From: Lodderomyces elongisporus
Lineage: Eukaryota > Ascomycota > Pichiomycetes > Serinales > Debaryomycetaceae
NCBI RefSeq assembly: GCF_030384665.1
Contig: NC_083673.1
Location: 1,249,501 to 1,313,500 of the forward strand
Direction of reading: 5' to 3'
Length of the DNA: 64,000 nucleotides
The notes under the pieces are model-generated. The model was given only the letters and a program-made list of their open reading frames with translations, ran no database searches and was not told the origin of the DNA. The translations under genes were made by a program, and so were the position numbers. Positions 1 through 10,744 of this stretch are shown one piece after another. Numbering within the stretch: position 1 is the first letter of the stretch; every line of letters begins with the position of its first letter.

Positions 1-982
1 GTAACGGACTAAATGTGTTTTCCGGTGGTAGCACCATGTGGGCTATGGAATAAAATAAGCTTGGATCAGAATTAAAAATGAGCAAGTCAAATACTTCCTG
101 TGGATCACTTAGTCCCAAATGTTGTACCATAGAGTAAAAACCTTGTGAGGATCGAAAATCAGGTATACCCAAACTAGTTGAAATCCCTGCCCCCGTGATC
201 ACCAAGATCTTGTGACTCTTTTGAATTAAATCCAACGCATCTTCAAAAGTCTTTGCAGTTGGTAGTCGATCTCTTTCAGCACTCACTTTTGTCATTGCAT
301 GCTGTAATATCTTGACATATTCCATAATGTTTCTGTTATCATCTTCCATATATGACTGCTGCCTCAACACAAACCCCAATTTGGATATAAGACCTACGAT
401 ATCACTTGCCGTTGCAGTTGTAGGTAGATAGGTTTCAAGAAATCTCACGCTTCCATGTTTTTTAAGAAACAGTCTGGTTTTTTCAACAACCTCTGGAGAT
501 GCCGGTGGAATAAGATTCCCCTCGACATCTCCAATGCTCTCATCCAGACTTGCACCATCAGACTCTTCCAATACTATAGAGCCTTCAGAATCTTTGCAAC
601 CATTGACGTCGTTTCGACTATAGCGACTTGGTTCCCCCGATCCTTTTCTGACACTCGACTTTGTATTTTCCACGCTTTCTGCGCTCCTTTTATCATTTTC
701 TTCGACATGATCATCGCTGCTGCGTCGGTCGCTACCCTTTTCAACATCCTCACCAAATCCTTCCCATTCTTCCAAATCATCTTCCAAGTCAGCTTCCGAA
801 CTATCTGCCATAGCCATGTTCACATCATTTTGTTCATCCAAAAGATCCTGCACGTGATTAATTGCACCGCCATCTTCTTCCAAACTTGCAGGACCACTGA
901 AATCTACATTCAAGTAAATAACATCATCATCATCATTGTTTCCATCACGAGAATCGCTATTATGAGCAGTACCATCGGACAT
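1..982 (-). CDS. HST1: Sir2-family NAD-dependent histone deacetylase, HST1-like (3' part outside window)
   Basis: This is the 5' portion of a minus-strand gene. The ATG is at 982 and the reading frame runs off the left edge after about 327 codons. Residues 1-245 are mostly acidic and serine-rich. The Sir2 catalytic core begins near residue 255, with the NAD-binding motif GAGIST from residue 264, followed by IPDFRS and HLGLSDPQ. The visible part ends at a segment containing AHMVLPPEN. Family members remove acetyl groups from histone lysines using NAD and silence chromatin; Hst1 acts with the Sum1 repressor in S. cerevisiae. The IAHMVLPPEN wording is closer to what I recall of Hst1 than of Sir2, but CTG-clade yeasts carry both, so the paralogue assignment is inference. 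The catalytic His and zinc site lie outside the window. A CACGTG sits 27 bp upstream of the start. Confidence 0.85.
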   Translation of the reverse strand, partial: MSDGTAHNSDSRDGNNDDDDVIYLNVDFSGPASLEEDGGAINHVQDLLDEQNDVNMAMADSSEADLEDDLEEWEGFGEDVEKGSDRRSSDDHVEENDKRSAESVENTKSSVRKGSGEPSRYSRNDVNGCKDSEGSIVLEESDGASLDESIGDVEGNLIPPASPEVVEKTRLFLKKHGSVRFLETYLPTTATASDIVGLISKLGFVLRQQSYMEDDNRNIMEYVKILQHAMTKVSAERDRLPTAKTFEDALDLIQKSHKILVITGAGISTSLGIPDFRSSQGFYSMVQHLGLSDPQEVFDLLIFNSDPSLFYSIAHMVLPPENTFSPL

Positions 983-1634
983 TTGATGGTAAGTCTTTGA
1001 GTATCTAGCACGTGTTCCGAGGGTTGGGGATGTATTTGTAGTTTTCTTGTTCTTCTTCTAGAAAAAAAAAGAAAAATAAGATAAAAGAAGAAGAAAAAGA
1101 ATAACAGCAAAAGTGCGGATGTGTAAACGAGAAAAACACGGGTTGATGTAACTCTATATTCTGGTCAATGATTATTGTTTTATTATTACTATACTTATTG
1201 TTGTTGTTGTTGTTGTTTTTATGAAAGAAGAAAAAAAACATCATTTCTTGATAAGCATAAATTAGTGCTCGCCGCGCGCGCCTCAATTTCCAAAAGCTAA
1301 GCAGAATCAAATTCAAAAATACTAAATTACAAAGAAAACAAAAAAACAAAAAAGCAAAAAAGCAAAATAAAAAATTGGAACGAAAACCTATACATTACTT
1401 GAACAGATTAAGGAAAAGTATTCGTCAATGGAATTATAAATTGTAATCAATCTATAAGGTTTATAAATATATAAAAATAAATATATATATATATACGTAA
1501 AAGGAAGGAACACAGTGAGATACGACGCAGGAACTGTACAACGAAATGGTGATGAGGAGGTGTAAATAAAAGAAGGAAAAAACTGAAGGAAAAAATTGAT
1601 GTGCGTTTGTAACTTCACAAAAGACCCTCTCCTC
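983..1634. other. intergenic: HST1-like promoter and NTH1 3' flank
   Basis: No gene is supported here. The HST1-side promoter holds CACGTG at 1009-1014, purine-rich tracts around 1060-1105, a TTG trinucleotide run near 1197-1216, and an unusually GC-rich patch at 1268-1284 of alternating C and G. The segment near 1470-1495 is an AT dinucleotide tract. Apparent reading frames here are low complexity. Confidence 0.6.
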
Positions 1635-4600
1635 CTATTCGTATCCTTTCCTTTGTGTTGGATGCATGTTTTTAAAAAACACTCTTGGTGGGGTCAATGT
1701 TCCCAAAGCACGTTGAGCATAGAGATCCAAAAACGTCAATCCAATCAAGTACGACGCATTAACCCAACCAAAACCTTCAGTGGCGACGCCCTTAAAATCT
1801 AACCCTTGGTTACCATACTCAGCATCAACTCTGTGTGGCACAGCTCCTTTTGTGACATTATACTTCTCCACAACGACACCATTGTAGTCAACAAAAGACT
1901 TGGTCATCATAAATAGCCAGCGGTAAGCTAATCTTCTTGCTACACCCATATAGCCATAATTTACCAATCCGATCCATGCCAAGATCTGTTGTGGGGCCCA
2001 TCCAAATGGATAGTCCCATTGACGAGATGGCCTACTTAAACCAACTTCACCTCTAGATTTCAAAGTACCAGCCACCAAACCACCATGTTCTTCAAACTTG
2101 GGGATGGAATCATGCACTAATTTAGCAGCTTGCTCATCAGAAGCAAGTTTGGAATATAATGGCCAAAAAGTTGTAGCTGATTCGTAATCTTCCTGTTTCT
2201 CTTCATAAACATTGTAGTCATAGTACATCGAGTCCTTTTCATTCCACAAATACTTGTCGACATTTTGCTTCCTTTCTTTGGCCCTCTCGATCCAAATTTC
2301 CGAAGAATGCAATTTGCCATCGGTATCTTCCAATTGATCATGGAAAAATGTGCTCAACAAAAATGCAATATCGTTCTCATACTTGTACAACAACGAATTG
2401 AGGTCGACTGTAGCCAAATAAGCACATTTACCTTCTAAACGGTACGATGTATCATGTCCAGATTCTCGCACGGCCCTATCATGTAAAAAGTACTCATCCA
2501 ACTCTGGTTCTTTGATCTCGCCATTGTTGTATTTCTCAATAAACTCAGGCTGTGTAATCTTGTACTTTTCAACATACGGTTTCAATACCGCGTCGAAATG
2601 TGAAGCTTCCGTCTCAGGTGGGATTCCTTTACCCTCTGGGTGATAACATGATAGACCCGTCTTCTTGTCGAGTCTAGGTTCACAGCACCATACCGTCTCA
2701 TACTCCTTGATAGCAGATAACGTTGACCTTCTAAGGAAATCTATAGCATCATTCATAGACTCGGGGCTTACCTCAATGGTCTTGTTAAAGATTCTCAATG
2801 CCATATCTGTTAAAAATGGAGGTTGCGACCTTCCCAAATAATACGATCTATTAGCATTCAAGATCTTGCCGTAGTACTTAATCTCATATATAAAATTCTC
2901 GCACATACCCCTTGCGAGCTCTAAATGGTCCAAGTTCTGGCCAGGTTTGACATCGGTAAGCAATCCCAAGGTCTCCATGTATGAGTCCCAACCATATAGT
3001 TCATTGAAACGACCACCAGGAACAACATATGGCCAACTTGTCGGATTTGCAGGATCCTCGGGGTTCGATTTTGCAGAGAGTGCAAGAAGTCCCGGTTTCT
3101 TATTGATCGATTTGATATAATCAGCATCAATCTTCTTTGGTAAATATTGAACATCTAAGTGGATATCTTTCCTTGAGTTTTTAATCTTGTTGAAAAAATC
3201 GTATTGATCTTTTCGATCATGTGGAACATAAATTCTGTGACTCTCCTGGTTCTCATGGACGTTACCATCTTCATCGACCCAATGTTCCTTGATCTTTGTG
3301 TCCCGTGACATATCGACAATATTCTCTGCAGTAACACTCCTACTTAAACTCTTCCAGAAAGAAGTGGAAATAATTCTCTTCATCCTTGCTACGGGGTTTT
3401 CATTTAATCTCGCCTCGTCCAAAACTATTTGGTGTCTACCAAATCTACTGGCTATGGTCAATTCTTGCAACAAGTTGCTCAACATGTATGTTCCACGTAC
3501 GGATGCCTGTTTATAACCATTGGAGTTGGCGGTACCTAATCTCAACACCTTTGGTCCTGTATCTTCAATTGTGATTTGGCAATTATTGTCTGTATCTTCA
3601 TTTGCCAATAATTCCTTTATAGTATCTTGGACGTCACTGATGTAGTATTTTTTGGGACGCAACATTGTATCATCCATTGAAGCCCTGCGCAAATTGATGC
3701 GGTTGTTCAGTTTGATGGACTCTTGAGAGATATTGTCGCCATGCTCGTAAAGAGGCACGATGGATGGTTTTTTCTTTAATGTGTGCACCGTGTGGTTATC
3801 CAAATGTTTGTTGAATTCATCGACTTCTTTGATATTGTCATTGACATGGTCAAACGTCTCTCGTTGAAGTGATGTCATATCGTCCTGAGAGATTCCGGAA
3901 TTCCTAGGAGTTGCTGTGTCTGGGGATACTTCCCTTATGGGTGGTTGGCGGAATAGTTTCTTTTTCCCAAACAATTCCCGTGCAGCTTCCCCATTATCGT
4001 CTACATCGCCCTCGGAAGCTGTATCGTCGTCGTAGTCGTCGTCGTCAACATTATTATCTTTGGAGATTTTCAAACTAAAATTGGCTTTTTTGGTTTGCCT
4101 GTTATCCCCACCATGATTAGGATTATCATTCTCATTATCATTATCATTAGCATCAGCATTAATCGATGGAAGTGGGGGTGCCAGTGCCGGTGGTGAAGGG
4201 GCTTTTGAAACTGTACCAGAAGAAGGTTCAGATTCTTCTCTAATAGAGCCCGAAACTCCGTTGTATTCGTTTAATTGCTTCAAAAACTCCTTTCTTGATG
4301 TTTTAGATTCGAAAGTACTAAATGTTCTAACTCGAGATAATGGTGAGTTTTTGTTGAAAGTCTTTTTCTTGTGGTCGCCATAGTATTTCTCAGCCAAAGC
4401 GTACGGGTCATCATCACTAGAGTTTGTAGATGATTGTCTGCGATGCCTATTGGTAATTGATCCTGGGTGGAGTCCGTTATTGTTGGTGGGTGTATAGTCC
4501 TCTGCAGCACTTGACTCGGTGTTTCCAGGTGATACAGGAACCGTCTGAATAGTGGACTTGGCGGTTGGTGATAATGGTGATAATGGTGACGATTCGTCGT

Positions 4601-4676
4601 ATGGAGAAGCTGGTTCAACTAACGTCTGCGGCATTTTGTGGGATGTAGAAAAAGAAGAAGAAGAAGAAGAAGACAT
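1635..4676 (-). CDS. NTH1: neutral trehalase (trehalose hydrolysis)
   Basis: The 1013-residue protein is a cytosolic alpha,alpha-trehalase (GH37 family) that splits trehalose into two glucoses. The trehalase signature [14 protein letters not shown] starts at residue 553 and the second signature, [10 protein letters not shown], at residue 886. A DTDNN calcium-binding segment typical of regulated neutral trehalases starts at residue 361, followed by the conserved [11 protein letters not shown]. Possible protein kinase A sites are RRQS (79-82) and RRAS (330-333). In S. cerevisiae, PKA phosphorylation and 14-3-3 binding activate Nth1. The protein is much longer than S. cerevisiae Nth1 (751 residues), mainly through a Ser/Asn/Asp-rich N-terminal extension. 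The start used is the ATG at 4676, followed by a serine run; an in-frame Met at residue 15 is an alternative. The gene stands opposite MDH across a 3.3-kb spacer. Confidence 0.96.
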   Translation of the reverse strand: MSSSSSSSFSTSHKMPQTLVEPASPYDESSPLSPLSPTAKSTIQTVPVSPGNTESSAAEDYTPTNNNGLHPGSITNRHRRQSSTNSSDDDPYALAEKYYGDHKKKTFNKNSPLSRVRTFSTFESKTSRKEFLKQLNEYNGVSGSIREESEPSSGTVSKAPSPPALAPPLPSINADANDNDNENDNPNHGGDNRQTKKANFSLKISKDNNVDDDDYDDDTASEGDVDDNGEAARELFGKKKLFRQPPIREVSPDTATPRNSGISQDDMTSLQRETFDHVNDNIKEVDEFNKHLDNHTVHTLKKKPSIVPLYEHGDNISQESIKLNNRINLRRASMDDTMLRPKKYYISDVQDTIKELLANEDTDNNCQITIEDTGPKVLRLGTANSNGYKQASVRGTYMLSNLLQELTIASRFGRHQIVLDEARLNENPVARMKRIISTSFWKSLSRSVTAENIVDMSRDTKIKEHWVDEDGNVHENQESHRIYVPHDRKDQYDFFNKIKNSRKDIHLDVQYLPKKIDADYIKSINKKPGLLALSAKSNPEDPANPTSWPYVVPGGRFNELYGWDSYMETLGLLTDVKPGQNLDHLELARGMCENFIYEIKYYGKILNANRSYYLGRSQPPFLTDMALRIFNKTIEVSPESMNDAIDFLRRSTLSAIKEYETVWCCEPRLDKKTGLSCYHPEGKGIPPETEASHFDAVLKPYVEKYKITQPEFIEKYNNGEIKEPELDEYFLHDRAVRESGHDTSYRLEGKCAYLATVDLNSLLYKYENDIAFLLSTFFHDQLEDTDGKLHSSEIWIERAKERKQNVDKYLWNEKDSMYYDYNVYEEKQEDYESATTFWPLYSKLASDEQAAKLVHDSIPKFEEHGGLVAGTLKSRGEVGLSRPSRQWDYPFGWAPQQILAWIGLVNYGYMGVARRLAYRWLFMMTKSFVDYNGVVVEKYNVTKGAVPHRVDAEYGNQGLDFKGVATEGFGWVNASYLIGLTFLDLYAQRALGTLTPPRVFFKNMHPTQRKGYE

Positions 4677-5245
4677 GTTGTCGAGTATCGTTCTTTCACT
4701 GTTAAATGAACTATGTTTAATATTTGATGTTTAGTGTGTAATGTTTGAGTAGATGTTGGTGCAGCTAGTAAAAATAAAATTGTACTGTGTATGTAACTCT
4801 TTAAAACAAAGGTAAAGATGGATGGTTTGCAATGATGAAAAAGAAGTACTCTAGACTGGACAAATTAGTTGATATTTATGGGTATGTTTTCAAAAGAACA
4901 AGAAAATAAGAAAACAAGAAAAGAGGAAAATAGGAAAAAGAAAAAAAAAAAAGAAATAGAAAATTAAAGGAAAAAGGAAAGGAAAATGTGGTTCTTCAAT
5001 CTCCAGCAATGCCCCGAAATCTGTAGGTTGTATGACGTCGACTAAGACGGTTTTTGTGTTCACTATCTCCGATATCCTGGACCTTCTCTCTTACTTTGGT
5101 TTTGTTTAATTTTTTTAATTTTTTTATATATATATATTTTTTTATATTTTATTTTGGCTTGTAAGTGACCTTCTTCCCAGTAACGGTTCAAGGTTGAAAG
5201 TGGTGATGCTGATAATAACAGATAATAATATTGGCTTTCAGAATA

Positions 5246-5247
<2 letters not shown>

Positions 5248-5286
<39 letters not shown>
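5248..5286. repeat. (GT)n microsatellite
   Basis: An uninterrupted run of about 19 GT units lies in the NTH1-MDH spacer. A reading frame through it gives only a Val-Cys repeat and is not a gene. Confidence 0.95.
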
Positions 5287-5287
<1 letters not shown>

Positions 5288-6539
5288 AATGGGAGGGGAA
5301 AAAGAAAAGATTGAGATAATGGAAAAGATAGCTGAAAAAAGTTATGGGTTATGGATGATGGATTCTGGTCATAAATTATTGACTAAGATGCGTTGGAAAA
5401 AAAAGAAGGTTATCTATCCTTATATATACACATACGTATTTACAAATGTATAAATGTGTAGAAACACATTGATGGAGATGATGGATGACTCTAAGGAATG
5501 ACGACCAAGTTCTATGTTGCACTCGTAATCTACTTAATAGTTTACACTGAAACGCAAACAAGTAAATAGGATAAAATTATTGGACTGGAGACACGGAATT
5601 CTACATCCTCATTGCACATAATCAGAGATGGAACAAAAAAAAGTGGGGAAAGAAAGAAAGAAAGAAAGAGAAAAAAGTAGTAGTAGTAGTGGTGGTGGTG
5701 GTAGAGGATTAAATGAAAAGATCTACTCGAAAGGATCCGCCACATGCTAGTGAATGTTACATGTTGCCAGCCCCATGTTTGAAATATTTAATTTTCGTTG
5801 GATTTGTTTGATTGATTGATCGTCTCGTTTTGTTTTGTTTTGTTTTATTTTGTTTTCTTTTCTTTTAGAACCTGACGTTATTGATTTTCTCTCTCTTTCT
5901 CTCTCTCTTTTTTTCTTGTATTTGAAATAGTTGACCAAGTTGCACGGAATTATGTCATAATCTTACCGATAAATGGTGCGACAACCCCGCCGGAAGTATT
6001 TTGGTATAGAGAAGAACACCAAAAAGTAACATCAGCTATAACCATTCACAAATATGTTGACAAACATCCAAACACAAAAAAAAAATTTTGGTAGGTTTTG
6101 CAATATGTAACTGTTGACAGGTGTCTGAGGTGTGTTGATTACATCGCATAGTAAAGGTTTACCCAATACTTTACTTCATTAATTTTTACTTTACTCCTTT
6201 TTTTTGGAGGGCTGTATTCCAAAGCTGAAAAGTCGCATGACTAACAAATTTGCCAAACCCAAAAAAAAAAAAAAAAAAAATGAAACAATTTCCATTTGGT
6301 AGCAATGTCTCCACTAATGGAACATGCAAAACTAAAATGGGCGAAATTTTGCATTCTCCTTAACAGGATAGGAGAAGTGAAAGTTGGAAAAACAAAATAA
6401 AAATTTACACACTAATATAACTGAAATTAAGAGTACTGCACCGAAATCAACATTATATTGTGGGGAGGGCGAAGGGGGAGAAAGAGGCAGAGGGAAGAAG
6501 GAAGAAGGAAGATAAAGGAGGGGATGGATTTACAATCTG

Positions 6540-6547
6540 TATATAAA
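6540..6547 (+). promoter_or_regulatory. canonical TATA box in the NTH1-MDH spacer
   Basis: TATATAAA matches the TATAWAAR consensus on the plus strand. It lies about 1.4 kb upstream of the MDH start and just before an inverted repeat at 6564-6600, so it may start a long-leader MDH transcript or a separate RNA. Function is inferred from sequence only. Confidence 0.4.
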
Positions 6548-6563
6548 GCAAAAGGTCTGTCTT

Positions 6564-6600
6564 TTTTCTAACAACAACAGAAAAGTTTGTTGTTAGAAAA
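6564..6600. repeat. perfect 14-bp inverted repeat (hairpin), 9-nt loop
   Basis: The left arm TTTTCTAACAACAA (6564-6577) is the exact reverse complement of the right arm (6587-6600). The loop is 9 nt. A second, 6-bp inverted repeat (AATAAC/GTTATT) follows near 6606-6623. The pair lies directly downstream of a TATA box. Confidence 0.85.
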
Positions 6601-7943
6601 GAGAATAATAACTCCAACGTTATTCAGACAAACTTATGTTGTTGTCTATAGCTTCTCTTTTTTTTTTGTACATTTATCTGCGTTTTTATCCATTTCTTCT
6701 TTTTTTTTTAAATTTTTTTTTGATTGATTGGTTTAGTATCAAATTCTAAGTTCAGCTAACCGCAATTATGATTAATTTCTGAACACAATGTTCAGTGACA
6801 TAGTAGATGATTAAGGACACGCCAGTGCTATTTATATTTTTCGCTTTTCTTGCCAATTTTGACTATGATGTTGTTGATGTTGTTGTTGTTATTACCGTTG
6901 TTTTTGTTTTTTTCTTTTGCAAGGTTTCATTGGTTGCTCTAGAGTAAAGGTTATGAATTCTAGGAAATTCCTCTCCGCTCTTCTTCATCAACACTCTTGC
7001 AAGCCCTCCTACTACTCCTCCTTCTCCTTCTCCTTCTCCTCCTCCTCCCCCCCCCCTTCCACCCTGTACTAACTCCCCAGTTTTCAAGTCCCGGAGAATC
7101 TTGTGAAATAATTTGTATGGGGACGGCAGTTTCCGGGATATGAAATTGAAAAATAATTGACAACAGAAAAAAAAGAATTATAGAGACAAAAACCATAAAA
7201 TATAACACACACCTACTCCAAAACTCGATAGTAGAACCAATTGATAATAGAGTTGAGAGTATTAACAATTATTGGTACTTGTTCCAATAATTACAGTAGA
7301 GATTATACTTGTTCCCCTTTTAAATATCAACTCTATCCCATTCACTCTTTTACCCTTATACCCTTTTACCCTCACCTTTTACCCTTTGACCCCTTTGACT
7401 TTTCATATTATTACATAAGTATTTAGTAATATATCTAAACTAGTATTATATAATCTAATTTTGGTAGCTCGGTACTTTGCCAATACCGTGGATGGATGAA
7501 TGAAAATATGGGGAAAGTCGAAAGCTTCATACTTTTGTGTAACAATCTTTTTTAAACTACTAACGAAAAAAAATAAAAAAAAAACAAATTAGCAAAACTA
7601 AATAAATAATTAAATAAATAACACAGTATAGGATTATCAACCCACACGTTCAACATTTCTCCACGAGATTTGATTAGTAGAAAACAATTGTAATTTATAT
7701 ATAAGTACAGAAAAGTAGCACTCCAATTTTTTTTTTTCAACAACTCTTTTCTTGCCTTCCTTTTCCCTTTCTATTTTTTTTTTTTCAACTTCATAGAAAA
7801 TTTACAAGAAAATAATTATAAGCTGATACCAATTGATAGCTTATATATTTTTTAAAACTTATTCAAACAAAAGAACTTCACTTCACACATCATCTTTAAA
7901 AAAAAAAAGAAAACAGAATTTTAATTTTTTATTCTTTTACACA

Positions 7944-8957
7944 ATGGTTAAAGTAGCAGTCTTAGGTGCCGCAGGTGGTATTGGTCAACCATTATCCTTG
8001 TTGGTGAAATTGAACCCAATTGTTGATGAATTGGCATTGTTTGATGTTGTCAATGTGCCAGGTGTTGGTGCTGACTTGGGTCACATCAACTCAAACTCCA
8101 AAACCTCTTCACACTTGCCCTCTTCAAAAGAGGACAAGACTGCTTTGGCTGAGGCATTGAAAGGCTCAGACATTGTTATCATCCCAGCAGGTGTCCCAAG
8201 AAAACCAGGTATGACCAGAGACGATCTTTTCAACATTAATGCATCCATTTGTCAAGGTTTGGCTGAGGGTATTGCTGAAAATAGCCCAAAGGCCTTTGTC
8301 TTGGTGATCTCTAACCCAGTTAACTCTACAGTTCCAATTTTTGCAGAGACATTGAAGAAGAAGGGTGTCTATGACCCAGCAAGATTGTTTGGTGTTACTA
8401 CCTTGGACATTGTTAGAGCCAACACCTTTATCTCACAATTGTACCCAACTGACACCAAGCCAACTGACTTTGATGTTAGAGTTGTTGGTGGCCACTCTGG
8501 TGAGACCATTGTTCCATTGTACTCTCTTGGTAAGACAAAAAAGTACTATGACGAGTTGAATGAAGAGCAAAAGAAGGCTTTGATCCACAGAGTCCAATTT
8601 GGTGGTGATGAAGTTGTCCAAGCCAAGAATGGTGCAGGTTCTGCTACTTTGTCAATGGCTTATGCCGGTTACAGATTGGCTGAACGTATTTTGAAGGCTG
8701 TTAGTGGTGAATCGGGAATTGTTGAATGTACTTATTTGAATTTGGACTCCAAGATTAAAGGTGCCGAGGAGGCTAAGAAGTTGGTTAGCGGCTTGGACTT
8801 TTTCTCCTTGCCAGTGGTTCTTGGTAAAGATGGTATTCAAGAAGTTAAGTATGACATTTTGAATGAAGTCAATGCTGACGAGAAGAAATTGTTGGAGGTT
8901 GCCGTTGAGCAATTGAAGGGAAACATCTCCAAAGGTGTTGCATTTGCCAGCAAATAA
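7944..8957 (+). CDS. MDH1-1: NAD-dependent malate dehydrogenase
   Basis: The 337-residue enzyme interconverts malate and oxaloacetate using NAD. The N-terminal [13 protein letters not shown] is the Rossmann nucleotide-binding loop (residues 8-20). [11 protein letters not shown] carries substrate-binding arginines, and GGHSGET holds the catalytic His184. The reading frame continues upstream without a stop, but the ATG at 7944 gives an N-terminus (MVKVAVLG) that fits the family; the upstream extension is low complexity. There is no clear mitochondrial presequence and no C-terminal SKL peroxisomal signal (it ends ASK), so the cytosolic paralogue is most likely. The sequence closely resembles what I recall of C. 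albicans MDH1-1. Leucine codons are nearly all TTG, as in highly expressed CTG-clade genes. It converges with the 174-residue gene 145 bp downstream. Confidence 0.95.
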   Translation: MVKVAVLGAAGGIGQPLSLLVKLNPIVDELALFDVVNVPGVGADLGHINSNSKTSSHLPSSKEDKTALAEALKGSDIVIIPAGVPRKPGMTRDDLFNINASICQGLAEGIAENSPKAFVLVISNPVNSTVPIFAETLKKKGVYDPARLFGVTTLDIVRANTFISQLYPTDTKPTDFDVRVVGGHSGETIVPLYSLGKTKKYYDELNEEQKKALIHRVQFGGDEVVQAKNGAGSATLSMAYAGYRLAERILKAVSGESGIVECTYLNLDSKIKGAEEAKKLVSGLDFFSLPVVLGKDGIQEVKYDILNEVNADEKKLLEVAVEQLKGNISKGVAFASK

Positions 8958-9102
8958 AAAGTGCCGAATGGGGCCACTAAGCATAGTTGTGAGCACTAAC
9001 TAATCTCTAAACTTGCGATTTATATCTAGGTTGAATAAACAAACTACTTATTTTATCATGATTTTGTTACTCGAGCTCTTTACACAATGAGTATTTATTT
9101 AT

Positions 9103-9627
9103 CTAATTGTTCTCTAGCCCAAAGTTTTTGAGATTAATTGTTTTGATTGAAGGATATTTTGACACTAAAGTTAGAAAAGCCAATTCTACTTTATGAATGT
9201 CTATTTCTTCCTTGCAACCTTGTGTTAATTGGTCAAGAAGGCCAGGAAAGTTTAACATTAAAAAGGCCAATTGTTGTTTTGACAAGTAGTATTCACGTTC
9301 CAAATGCATCATATCATGCATTTTGTCCACTGTAGTAACAATCGTGTTTAATCGTGATTTATGCAATGCAACAGTATCTTTGAGGTACGTAATTGCAACA
9401 CGATTGTGACCACACAACAATAAAGTCTGTAATTGAACAAAATTGAAAATCCTCCAATCTGGTTGCATGAGCACCAATATAATGCTAGTAGATTTATGAC
9501 AAAGATTGGTTTGGAAGAATATTTCAAATTCATCGTGTAAGTTGCGTTCGTCTTGATCCGCAACACTAATATTGATAAACAATGTATCTAACCATCCATA
9601 ATGAACATGATCAACTATTTGAATCAT
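9103..9627 (-). CDS. uncharacterised 174-residue protein
   Basis: I do not recognise this protein. The ATG at 9627 is preceded on the minus strand by a CAA-rich leader, which is normal for yeast mRNAs. The frame is open for 174 codons and is not low complexity. It starts MIQIVDHVHYGWLDTLF and has alternating beta-like hydrophobic stretches (IVDHVHY, TSIILVLMQP) with helical segments at its C-terminus. There is no signal peptide, membrane segment or obvious metal or nucleotide motif. The general look (a hydrophobic strand ending in acidic or turn residues, then helices) could suit a small alpha/beta fold, including ATPase-like Rad51-paralogue folds lacking Walker motifs, but this is speculation. 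It converges on MDH and shares a 1.1-kb divergent promoter with CRM1. Confidence 0.65.
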   Translation of the reverse strand: MIQIVDHVHYGWLDTLFINISVADQDERNLHDEFEIFFQTNLCHKSTSIILVLMQPDWRIFNFVQLQTLLLCGHNRVAITYLKDTVALHKSRLNTIVTTVDKMHDMMHLEREYYLSKQQLAFLMLNFPGLLDQLTQGCKEEIDIHKVELAFLTLVSKYPSIKTINLKNFGLENN

Positions 9628-10744
9628 TTTGTTTTGTTGTTGTTGTTGTTTAAAATTTTGTCTTTTAAATCAAAATTTTTGGTTGCAAAACCAAAGAAAA
9701 TGTCTGCTTTCATATATATATATAAATGTAATGGGTTTAATTGTATATTAGCAAAAGTAAACTATTTTTACACCAAGGCAAATCTTAATCTTAAAATCAT
9801 CTTTTGATCACTAAGTGATTGTAATTACATAGATTTCTATCTACAAATTTATTTACAAATATTCATTTATCATCTACAATCATCACCATTTCCTACCATT
9901 TTCTTTGCTTTTTTTGTTGAGGAATGAAAAATATAGGGAGGGAAGCGTAAGATAGGGAAATGCTGTTCTTAGGAAGCCGCTTTACTCTTACCAGTTCTGT
10001 GCATAAGTACACTACCTGTCATTTTTTTTTTCTATAGAAGGAGAGATCTCTGCGTCTTCCTCACTTCTTCACTCCTTCTTTCACGCATCCACCCAACTTT
10101 TCTGTCAGTCTCGCTCTCCCCCCCCTCTCTCTCTCTCTTTTCATTTATTTTTTTGTTTTTTTCTTTCGGGTTCATTCGATCTTACTCGCACTTTTACACT
10201 ATTTTAACGCTCATTGATCTTCCTCACGTTCTTCCTCCCTCTAATTAACAGAGAACAAGAAAACAAGAGAGACATAAAATAAGCAACTAAACACAACAGC
10301 CTCATTGGTAAAAGGGGAAAAATATATATATTTATATATATTTATATAAAACATTCATTCACCGATACAAGTCTACAGCTATCAAATCTTAGAAAGGTTA
10401 TTACCAAACTTGCAAACCTAATCAATTCTCAATACATTTAGGTCTATAGTTTTCCTGCCCCCCCTTTTTTTTTTGCCTTTCACATAGTATTATAATTTAA
10501 ACGCGCATTGGCCATTTAATAACATCTTCCATCCACTGCCATCCACTGCCATCCACTGTCATCCACCGCCATCCACTGCCATCACAACTATTACAACTAC
10601 TTTTTTCTTATCCAATCGACCCATTTGAAAGGCCTTTAACTTCTACTTTTGTCTGCAAAGCTAGCCAGATCACCAAATTGGTTTCCTCAAACTAAATCGA
10701 AATAATTGAAAGAAAAAAAAACATAAAAAAAACATAAAAAAAAC
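9628..10744. other. divergent promoter region of the 174-residue gene and CRM1
   Basis: No gene is visible. The region holds a GTT trinucleotide run near 9635-9650 (leader of the minus-strand gene), CT-rich tracts at 10110-10145, an AT-rich patch at 10320-10345, a decamer tandem repeat at 10529-10578, and an A-rich leader with three AAACAT-type units directly before the CRM1 ATG. Confidence 0.6.
10529..10578 (+). repeat. tandem decamer repeat, five copies
   Basis: The unit CCATCCACTG occurs five times head to tail, with the fourth copy altered to TCATCCACCG. It lies about 165-215 bp upstream of the CRM1 start codon. Confidence 0.9.

Larger units (their letters stand above)
4677..7943. other. 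3.3-kb divergent spacer between NTH1 and MDH
   Basis: No conserved gene is visible in this unusually long spacer. It contains a TG dinucleotide repeat (5248-5286), a CRE-like TGACGTCG (5033-5040), AGAA- and GTG-type microsatellites (5650-5700), TGTTT repeats (5825-5865), homopolymer A and T tracts, a canonical TATA box (6540-6547), a perfect 14-bp inverted repeat (6564-6600) and pyrimidine-rich blocks (6990-7070, 7330-7400). It probably holds the promoters of both flanking genes and possibly a non-coding transcript. Confidence 0.55.

Noticed and set aside
455..1000. 181-codon plus-strand open frame
   Set aside because: It lies antisense to the Sir2-family gene, whose minus-strand frame carries GAGIST and other conserved motifs; the plus frame is a shadow.
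5250..5453. Open frame starting in the TG repeat
   Set aside because: It is made by the microsatellite (Val-Cys repeats) and has no conserved content.
6960..7268. Arg/Gly-rich minus-strand open frames
   Set aside because: Produced by CCT/TCC and C-runs (6990-7065); no family resemblance and no leader.
7455..7490. tRNA-like look of TTGGTAGCTCGG
   Set aside because: No matching acceptor stem or T-arm (GGTTCRA) follows at the right distance.
7833..7943. N-terminal extension of malate dehydrogenase
   Set aside because: The extra 37 codons are A/T-tract encoded and the family N-terminus starts exactly at the ATG at 7944.
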